From positions 1 to 11,478 of the forward strand of contig CAJGCD010000050.1 of NCBI GenBank assembly GCA_904501715.1: a DNA stretch of 11,478 bases, given 5' to 3'. This DNA is from an uncultured Clostridia bacterium (GTDB taxonomy: Bacteria > Bacillota > Clostridia > Oscillospirales > CAG-272). Positions 6,881 through 11,478 of the stretch are shown in pieces. The first letter of the stretch is position 1. Each line of letters opens with the position of its first letter. The position numbers and the translations under genes are program-made. Under the pieces are notes generated by a model. It was not told the DNA's origin. It did no database searches and saw only the letters and a program-made list of their open reading frames with translations.

Positions 6881-7332
6881 AAAGTTTTGGTCGAGCTTTT
6901 TCAAAAGCTCGTGGGTTCTTAGGGCAACGCCCTAAGGCGCTCTCCGCAGAGAGCGAAACACCCTACGCTTCAAATAGCGCAGGAGTGGGTGAATTTGAAC
7001 GGCAAGCCGTTCAAAGAGGAGATACGGTCAAAAGCATAGTCGTCTATGACACTGCCGTGTCCAACTCTCCTTATTTTCTCCCTTGTCGCAGTCGCTTCAT
7101 CGCCCACTGGGCGCGCTTCTGCTGCAAGCCCGCCGGGGGTTCTCCCAATTAAACGGAAGTTACTATTCAATAAGCCGCTTCGCGTCTTTATCTTTTTTCT
7201 TTGGCACAAAAGGCGCAAAGAAAAAAGAAACAAAAAAGAAACGCCGACGGGGTATTTCGCCCGTTGCGACGGGCGACCGCCCTTTCGCGGGCGGCTCTCG
7301 ACGAGCTTTTGAAAAAGCTCGACGAAAACTTT
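6881..7332. mobile_element. 452-bp MITE-like element with 32-bp terminal inverted repeats
   Basis: The ends 6881-6912 and 7301-7332 are inverted repeats matching at 31 of 32 positions; each begins AAAGTTTT and contains the hairpin CGAGCTTTT-tc-AAAAGCTCG. Three tandem hairpins follow each other at both ends: 6892-6911, 6919-6935 and 6938-6955 on the left; 7258-7275, 7277-7294 and 7302-7321 on the right. Internal stems include a nested CACCC/GGGTG pair (6959-6991), TTGAACGGC/GCCGTTCAA (6995-7014) and a 12-bp stem CTTTTTTCTTTG/CAAAGAAAAAAG (7192-7227). No transposase is present and no target-site duplication is obvious. Its mobile nature is inferred from the ends; a structured RNA is the alternative. 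Confidence 0.6.
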
Positions 7333-7364
7333 TATACTGTTTGGCGCTGTGCGTAGCCGAAGGC

Positions 7365-7658
7365 TTACCCCTGCTTCAGCTCCTCGTTTTCCATAAGTAC
7401 CTCCTCAAGGGTCGCCTCGGTCATAGACAGCTTTGCCTCAAGTGCCTTGAGCTTACGCTGTATCTTTATACGCTCCGAGCAGTAATCAAGGGCGCAGAGG
7501 AGAGCCGCCTCGGTCTTTGAGCAGCTTCGGCTTGCCGCGCATATCTCGCGCATCTTTCTGTCAACTATCCCAACAAGCGCCTCTACCGCCTCGGGAGATT
7601 CCTCGCTGATAACGTTCATTTCTATATCCGCTATGGTAATTGTGTACTTCTGGCGCAT
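7365..7658 (-). CDS. zapA: Cell division protein ZapA
   Basis: A 97-residue protein of the ZapA family. ZapA binds FtsZ in the cytoplasm and bundles protofilaments at the division ring. The N-terminal region (KYTITIADIEMNVISEESPE, then a helix with VEALVGIVDRKMREI) is the ZapA globular domain. The rest, from about residue 48, is a long helix with heptad-like leucines ending EEVLMENEELK, as expected for the dimerising coiled coil. Length is normal. An upstream in-frame ATG at 7775 exists, but AGGAGG nine bases before 7658 fixes the start. It is divergent from proB. Confidence 0.9.
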   Translation of the reverse strand: MRQKYTITIADIEMNVISEESPEAVEALVGIVDRKMREICAASRSCSKTEAALLCALDYCSERIKIQRKLKALEAKLSMTEATLEEVLMENEELKQG

Positions 7659-7691
7659 TTTGTTTCCTCCTGAATTTTTATAAATTTCCTC

Positions 7692-7720
7692 TTGCAAAGA
7701 GAGAAAAAAGGGTGTATAAT
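7692..7720 (+). promoter_or_regulatory. Sigma-A promoter of proB-nth
   Basis: TTGCAA (7692-7697), a 17-base spacer and TATAAT (7715-7720). The start is predicted near 7727, giving a leader of about 80 bases. The leader contains only short AT-rich inverted repeats, no recognisable T-box or riboswitch. Confidence 0.75.
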
Positions 7721-7724
7721 TGTC

Positions 7725-7746
7725 TTTGTATATATTATAATACAAA
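7725..7746. promoter_or_regulatory. Palindrome at the zapA/proB divergent start region
   Basis: TTTGTAT (7725-7731) and ATACAAA (7740-7746) are inverted repeats around eight AT bases. They cover the predicted start points of both divergent transcripts. This could be an operator or chance in AT-rich DNA. Confidence 0.3.
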
Positions 7747-7762
7747 ACTTTCGGTTTTGAAA
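7734..7762 (-). promoter_or_regulatory. Candidate promoter of zapA
   Basis: On the minus strand, TTTCAA (7762-7757), a 17-base spacer and TATAAT (7739-7734). The -10 box is perfect but the -35 box is poor. The start would fall near 7727, back to back with that of proB. Confidence 0.45.
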
Positions 7763-7806
7763 GAGTTTTTTGCAAAATTTCTGACTTTTAGGGGAAGTAT
7801 ATTTTT

Positions 7807-8610
7807 ATGGGATATTTCAGGGACAGCCGCCGTATCGTTGTTAAGGTGGGCACGTCAACGCTTACGCATAATACGGGACATCTTAACCTGCGCCGAATAG
7901 AGCGTCTGGTCAAGGTCCTTTCTGATATGAAAAATTCGGGCATACAGGTAGTTCTCGTGTCGTCAGGAGCTGTCAGCGCGGGTGTGGCAAAGATGGGCTT
8001 TGGTCGCATACCCGTAACGCCAGAGGAAAAGCAGGCAATGGCGGCTATCGGTCAGAGCGAGCTGATGAAGATGTACGACAAATTTTTCTCAGACTACGGT
8101 CACACGGTAGCCCAGATACTTATGACCAAGGACGTGCTCAGCAATCCCGCCAGAAGAAGCGCCGCGGAGAACACATTTAACCGTCTTCTTGAGATGAACT
8201 GCATCCCCGTTGTTAACGAAAACGACTCGGTCTCCACCGATGAGCTTACTAAATTCGGCGGTAACGATATCCTTTCTGCTCTCGTCGCTCAGGTCTGCGA
8301 GGCTGACCTGCTGCTTAATCTTTCCGACGTTGACGGACTCTATGACAGCGACCCCAGAAGCAATCCCGACGCCCGTCTTATGGAGCGGGTAGAGGAGCTG
8401 AATGAGGAGATATATGCCATAGCGGGGGGAGCGGGTACCGACCGAGGTACGGGCGGAATGATAGCCAAGCTCAACGCCGCCAAGATAGTCACCTCCTCGG
8501 GAATTCCTATGTTCATACTCAATGGACACGAGCCCGAGATACTTTACACGCTTCTTGACGGAGGTCACGTGGGTACCTACTTCTGCGCTTCCAAAAAGGA
8601 CGTTAAGTAA
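7807..8610 (+). CDS. proB: Glutamate 5-kinase, short form without PUA domain
   Basis: A 267-residue cytosolic kinase that makes gamma-glutamyl phosphate from glutamate and ATP, the first step of proline synthesis. The amino-acid-kinase fold is complete: VVKVGTSTLT (11-20), VSSGAVSAG (51-59), VVNENDSVS (135-143), FGGNDILSA (150-158), DGLYDSDP (176-183) and GTGGMIAKLNAA (214-225). The protein ends after the kinase domain, lacking the C-terminal PUA domain of the 367-residue E. coli enzyme; short forms of about 260-270 residues are known in Bacillota. The ribosome site is AGGGGAAG. The usual partner proA is absent here; nth follows instead, overlapping by one base (TAATG). Confidence 0.95.
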   Translation: MGYFRDSRRIVVKVGTSTLTHNTGHLNLRRIERLVKVLSDMKNSGIQVVLVSSGAVSAGVAKMGFGRIPVTPEEKQAMAAIGQSELMKMYDKFFSDYGHTVAQILMTKDVLSNPARRSAAENTFNRLLEMNCIPVVNENDSVSTDELTKFGGNDILSALVAQVCEADLLLNLSDVDGLYDSDPRSNPDARLMERVEELNEEIYAIAGGAGTDRGTGGMIAKLNAAKIVTSSGIPMFILNGHEPEILYTLLDGGHVGTYFCASKKDVK

Positions 8611-9263
8611 TGGCTAAGGAGAGCAAAAGAGCAAAACGCGAGCGAATGGCAGCCATAGTCGCGCGCCTTGAGGAGCGCTATCCTGCCGCAGAGTGTGCCC
8701 TTGAATACGGCGGTGAGCCCTGGAAGCTTTTAGTTATGGGAAGGCTGTCCGCGCAATGCACCGACGCCAGAGTGAATATAGTCTGTAAGGAGCTTTTCGC
8801 TAAGTTTCCCACAGCCGACGCCCTTGCCGACGCTCCTGTTGAGGAAATAGAAAAAATAGTCCGTCCCTGCGGTCTTTACCGCACAAAGGCGGCGAATATA
8901 AAATCTGCGTGTATAGCTCTGCGAGAGCGCTTCGGCGGAGCTCTGCCCGACACTATGGAGGAGCTGCTCACTCTTGATGGGGTGGGGAGGAAGATAGCAA
9001 ATCTGCTCCTCGGCGATATATATAAAAAGCCCGCGGTGGTGGCTGATACCCACTGCATACGCATCTGCGGCAGACTGGGCTTTTATCCCGAGAGCCTGAG
9101 GGACCCCTACAAGGTGGAGCTTGCTCTGGGCGAGATAATAGAGCCTGAAAAACAGTCTGATTTTTGCCACAGAATAGTGTGGTTCGGCAGAGAGGTCTGC
9201 TCGGCGAGAGCGCCCAAATGCAGTGAATGTCCCCTGAGGGATTTGTGTAAGCATAAAGAGTAG
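8610..9263 (+). CDS. nth: Endonuclease III (DNA glycosylase/AP lyase)
   Basis: A 217-residue base-excision-repair enzyme that removes oxidised pyrimidines and cuts at the abasic site. The helix-hairpin-helix motif is at about 112-134 (LDGVGRKIANLLL), with the catalytic Lys at 128 and the catalytic Asp at 146 (ADTHCIR). The C-terminal [4Fe-4S] loop has the Cys-x6-Cys-x2-Cys-x5-Cys spacing (197, 204, 207, 213). Length is typical (E. coli 211). Its ATG overlaps the proB stop by one base, so it is probably translationally coupled to proB, although the two functions are unrelated. Confidence 0.95.
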   Translation: MAKESKRAKRERMAAIVARLEERYPAAECALEYGGEPWKLLVMGRLSAQCTDARVNIVCKELFAKFPTADALADAPVEEIEKIVRPCGLYRTKAANIKSACIALRERFGGALPDTMEELLTLDGVGRKIANLLLGDIYKKPAVVADTHCIRICGRLGFYPESLRDPYKVELALGEIIEPEKQSDFCHRIVWFGREVCSARAPKCSECPLRDLCKHKE

Positions 9264-9271
9264 CCCACGGC

Positions 9272-9368
9272 AAAGGCTCTCCTTGGGGAGAACTCCTGCC
9301 ATAGCGAGTGAGAGGGAAAGCCCTCTCCGTCACGCCAAGCGTGACACCTCTCCCAAAGGGCGAGGCTA
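9272..9368. repeat. Inverted-repeat element, copy R4 (family 1, short form)
   Basis: The ends AAAGGCTCTCC and the closing GGGCGAGGCT are imperfect inverted repeats. The arms also include GTGAGAGGG and CCCTCTCCGTCAC, and a GTCACGCC-aa-GCGTGAC hairpin lies in the right arm. It starts nine bases after the nth stop and fills most of the gap to the ROK kinase gene. No U-run follows, so it is not an obvious terminator. Confidence 0.65.
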
Positions 9369-9426
9369 AATCAGGTTAAATCAGCGTAAGCACTTTAAAG
9401 AACATAGAATAAGAGAGGAAAAGAAT

Positions 9427-10386
9427 ATGTACAGAATAGGCGTTGACCTTGGCGGAACAAATATCGCCGTAGGACTTGTAGATGAAAATTACAGCTTGGT
9501 TGTAAAGAGGAGCACTCCCACGAGAGCGGAGCGTCATCCCGATGAGATAGCAGCCGATATCGCAATGCTCTGCGAAAGAGTTTGCGAGGAAAAGGGAATT
9601 AAGGTAGCCGATATTGCCAACATAGGTGTTGCTACCCCCGGTATCGCGGACTGCGATACGGGCGAGGTGGTATATTCCTGCAATCTGCCCTTCCGTAAAT
9701 ATCCATTGGCAAGGAAGGTTGCCGAAAAGCTGGAAATTTGTGCTTGTAAGGTAAAGCTCGCCAACGACGCAAACGCGGCGGCTTGGGGCGAGGCTGTGGC
9801 GGGAGCGGCAAAGGGAAGCTCCAACAGCGTTATGATAACTCTCGGAACGGGTGTTGGCGGCGGTATCATTATTGATAACAAGATATATACAGGCTTTAAC
9901 TACGCGGGCGCGGAGCTTGGACATATAGTTATCGAGATAGACGGCGCTCTGTGCGGCTGCGGCAGACGAGGCTGCTGGGAGGCGTACTCCTCGGCTACGG
10001 GGCTTATCCGTATGACAAAGGAAAAGATAGAGGAATGTAAGGCAGAGGTCAGAGACAGCATAATGCTCCAAGCCGAGCGTATATCGGGCAGAACCGCCTG
10101 CGAGGCTATGAGAGCGGGAGATGCGGCGGGCAAGGAGGTCTATGACAAATACATCAAGTATCTTGCCGCGGGACTTGCGAATATCATTAATATATTCCAG
10201 CCCGAGATAATTTCTCTGGGCGGCGGAGTGTCCAACGAAGGACAGTCGCTTATAGACGCGCTTTTGCCCTTGGTAAGAGGAGAGCAGTACGGAAACGACC
10301 TGCTGGACAAGGATAAGCTCACCGATCTTCGCATAGCAAAGCTTGGAAATGACGCGGGAATAATCGGCGCGGCGGCGTTGGCGTAA
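9427..10386 (+). CDS. ROK family sugar kinase (probable glucokinase)
   Basis: A 319-residue cytosolic ROK-fold kinase, most like bacterial glucokinases that phosphorylate glucose at C6 with ATP. The N-terminal phosphate loop is GVDLGGTNIAVGL (5-17). The catalytic Asp is in LANDANAAAWGEA (Asp114). ITLGTGVGGGII (137-148) is the second ATP-site glycine motif. The zinc and sugar site is GHIVIEIDGALCGCGRRGCW, with His166, Cys176, Cys178 and Cys183. Length matches ROK glucokinases (about 310-320). There is no N-terminal DNA-binding domain, so it is a kinase rather than a ROK repressor. GAGAGG precedes the start. No good promoter is visible; it may depend on readthrough from nth or on a weak local start. 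A ManNAc or allose kinase cannot be excluded. Confidence 0.9.
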   Translation: MYRIGVDLGGTNIAVGLVDENYSLVVKRSTPTRAERHPDEIAADIAMLCERVCEEKGIKVADIANIGVATPGIADCDTGEVVYSCNLPFRKYPLARKVAEKLEICACKVKLANDANAAAWGEAVAGAAKGSSNSVMITLGTGVGGGIIIDNKIYTGFNYAGAELGHIVIEIDGALCGCGRRGCWEAYSSATGLIRMTKEKIEECKAEVRDSIMLQAERISGRTACEAMRAGDAAGKEVYDKYIKYLAAGLANIINIFQPEIISLGGGVSNEGQSLIDALLPLVRGEQYGNDLLDKDKLTDLRIAKLGNDAGIIGAAALA

Positions 10387-10405
10387 GCAAATACATCAAA
10401 GGTAC

Positions 10406-10456
10406 AAAAAAGCAGACACGCAAGGAATGGAAATTCCCCGTGTCTGCTGTTTTTTT
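10406..10456. terminator. Bidirectional terminator between the ROK kinase and mscL
   Basis: AGCAGACACG (10411-10420) pairs perfectly with CGTGTCTGCT (10439-10448), with an inner stem GGAAT/ATTCC. A T-run follows on the plus strand, and A-residues at 10406-10411 give a U-run on the minus strand. It ends both convergent genes. Confidence 0.9.
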
Positions 10457-10468
10457 GTTAAATACCAA

Positions 10469-11089
10469 TTACTGCTTTTTAAGAAGAACTATTATTTCCT
10501 TAAGCAGGTCCTCAGCGGTGGGATTAGCCGCTCTTTCTGCGGCAGCCTTTGCAGCCTCCTCGGCGGCAGCAGCGTCGGCAGCCTCTTTTTCAAGTCTTGC
10601 CTTCTCCTCGAAGTAAGCCTTTACAGCCTCCTTGTCGCCGCGCTTGATGCCATTAGCTTTAAGCTCCTTCTTCTGTGCCTTGGTGAGCTTGCCCTTGGCG
10701 AGCTTATCGTTGAATTCCTTGTGCTCTTCTCTGAATTTGTTTATTATCTTAACGATAGTGAAGAGAACGAGAGCGATAAGGAAGAAATTGATGACGGCGT
10801 TGATAAATGAGCCCCAATCTATGTAGATGGAGTTTGCAAGGTCTATCTCTGCGGTGGCGTTTCCTGCCTCGTCAAGCACGTACGCGGGCTTGAGCATCGT
10901 GAAGAGCTCACTGAGAGTATCCTTTCCGAAAAGCACGGCGAGAAGCCAGTTGATGATTGGCTTAAGAATGAAGTTGCTGAGTCCGTTGACTATCGCGGTG
11001 AAGGAGCTACCGACGATAACACCGACTGCCATATCAACAACATTTCCGCGTGTTATGAATTTTTTGAATTCAGCAAAAAACTTTTTCAT
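10469..11089 (-). CDS. mscL: Large-conductance mechanosensitive channel MscL with extended cytoplasmic linker
   Basis: A 206-residue inner-membrane channel that opens under membrane tension to release solutes on osmotic downshock. The N-terminal amphipathic helix (MKKFFAEFKKFITRGNVVDM) leads into TM1 (about 16-43, with the AVGVIVGSSFTAIV pore segment). The outer loop is about 44-90 and TM2 about 93-116 (FINAVINFFLIALVLFTIVK). The C-terminal bundle helix is recognisable at the very end (AEDLLKEIIVLLKKQ). Between TM2 and that helix lie about 70 charged, Lys/Glu/Ala-rich residues (118-190), where E. coli MscL (136 residues in all) has only about 15-20. The start is supported by AGGAGG. It is monocistronic between a strong promoter and a terminator. 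Confidence 0.93.
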   Translation of the reverse strand: MKKFFAEFKKFITRGNVVDMAVGVIVGSSFTAIVNGLSNFILKPIINWLLAVLFGKDTLSELFTMLKPAYVLDEAGNATAEIDLANSIYIDWGSFINAVINFFLIALVLFTIVKIINKFREEHKEFNDKLAKGKLTKAQKKELKANGIKRGDKEAVKAYFEEKARLEKEAADAAAAEEAAKAAAERAANPTAEDLLKEIIVLLKKQ

Positions 11090-11118
11090 AAAGCCTCCTA
11101 TAAATATTTTATGATGAT

Positions 11119-11147
11119 ATTATAGCCCTTTTGTCGCCTTTTGTCAA
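11119..11147 (-). promoter_or_regulatory. Consensus sigma-A promoter of mscL
   Basis: On the minus strand, perfect TTGACA (11147-11142), 17 bases, perfect TATAAT (11124-11119). The start is expected near 11112, leaving a leader of about 23 bases with AGGAGG. No operator is obvious. Confidence 0.9.
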
Positions 11148-11203
11148 GGGGGAGCGAAAAATGTTATTATAGAATGGGAGCGCGGGCGGGTATCCGTATT
11201 AAT

Positions 11204-11276
11204 TGTAGGGACCGTGCGTCCACGTCGCAAGCGACAGACGGCTCATACGGGTGAGATGTGACCCGAGAGTACCGCT
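11204..11276. repeat. GTAGGG-type module cluster, second copy
   Basis: TTGTAGGGAC and the 24-base core at 11216-11239 repeat 4414-4448. The following 11246-11276 is the reverse complement of the module at 268-300, with few differences. The outer stem is less perfect than in the first copy. Confidence 0.6.
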
Positions 11277-11281
11277 AAACC

Positions 11282-11478
11282 AAAGGCTTCTCCAGCGGAG
11301 AAGCTGTCGAGCGTACATTTGCGCAGCAAATAGCGAGACTGATGAGGAGAGCTCGGGTGTACTCTATGTATTGCTTAGCTTTTGGAAAGCAATACAGCAT
11401 AGAGTCTTGCCCGTTAATAATATCAAATCCCGTTCTCCTCATCCGTCACTCCTTGCGTCGTGACACCTTCCCCGCTGG
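11282..11478. repeat. Inverted-repeat element, copy R5 (family 1, long form, cut by window end)
   Basis: It starts AAGGCTTCTCCAGCGGAGAAG and runs to CCTTCCCCGCTGG at the window edge. Internal arms GATGAGGAGAG and TTCTCCTCATC pair as in R3. The centre holds a strong hairpin, ACTCTATG and TATTGCTT (11361-11376) with AAGCAATA and CATAGAGT (11387-11405), which R3 lacks. No gene is supported here. Confidence 0.65.

Noticed and set aside
6970..7233. 87-codon minus-strand frame inside the 452-bp element
   Set aside because: It runs through the hairpins of the repeat, has no ribosome site and no recognisable domain. A small conserved peptide cannot be fully excluded.
6621..7364. tRNA or other known RNA gene in the zapA-U32 gap
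   Set aside because: No cloverleaf, anticodon arm or recognisable known RNA motif found; the stems belong to the repeat element.
7727..7806. T-box or riboswitch in the proB leader
   Set aside because: The leader is only about 80 bases of AT-rich sequence, with no specifier loop, antiterminator or terminator.

Overview
The window looks like chromosomal DNA of an uncultured, probably gut-associated Clostridia bacterium (Bacillota). The basis is strong AGGAGG-type ribosome binding sites, consensus sigma-A promoters (TTGACA/TTGACT-N17-TATAAT), a conserved Clostridia-type neighbourhood (RpiR regulator, HI0933-family flavoprotein, cmk, plsC) and a zapA/U32-protein pair. Genus cannot be assigned from sequence reading alone. 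All ten protein-coding genes belong to well-known families. I see no defence system, prophage, CRISPR array, secretion cluster or biosynthetic cluster.

Layout. 1-350: repeat-derived non-coding DNA. 351-4205 (minus strand): a four-gene block transcribed leftwards from a clear promoter at 4250-4278, in the order RpiR regulator, HI0933-family flavoprotein, cmk, plsC, interrupted by about 420 bp of repeats (1679-2096). 4206-4598: promoter, repeats and a terminator. 4599-6620 (minus): U32/DUF3656 protein (RlhA-like). 6621-7364: 744 bp of repeats, including a 452-bp element with 32-bp terminal inverted repeats. 7365-7658 (minus): zapA. 7659-7806: divergent promoter region. 7807-9263 (plus): proB and nth, overlapping by one base. 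9427-10386 (plus): ROK-family sugar kinase. 10411-10448: bidirectional terminator. 10469-11089 (minus): mscL with an enlarged cytoplasmic linker and a textbook promoter. 11150-11478: more repeats, running off the window.

The genes serve general physiology: pyrimidine nucleotide and phospholipid synthesis (cmk, plsC), rRNA modification (U32 protein), cell division (zapA), proline synthesis (proB), base-excision repair (nth), sugar phosphorylation (ROK kinase) and osmotic protection (mscL). Apart from the conserved neighbourhoods they do not form one pathway.

The unusual content is between the genes. At least four families of short structured repeats fill almost all long intergenic spaces: (i) about 100-190 bp inverted-repeat elements (five copies); (ii) an about 87-bp element whose central stem covaries between three copies, all in the same orientation and all upstream of minus-strand genes; (iii) short GTAGGG-type hairpin modules that recur in similar order; (iv) the 452-bp element, which has three tandem hairpins at each end. 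These are the best candidates for anything undescribed here.
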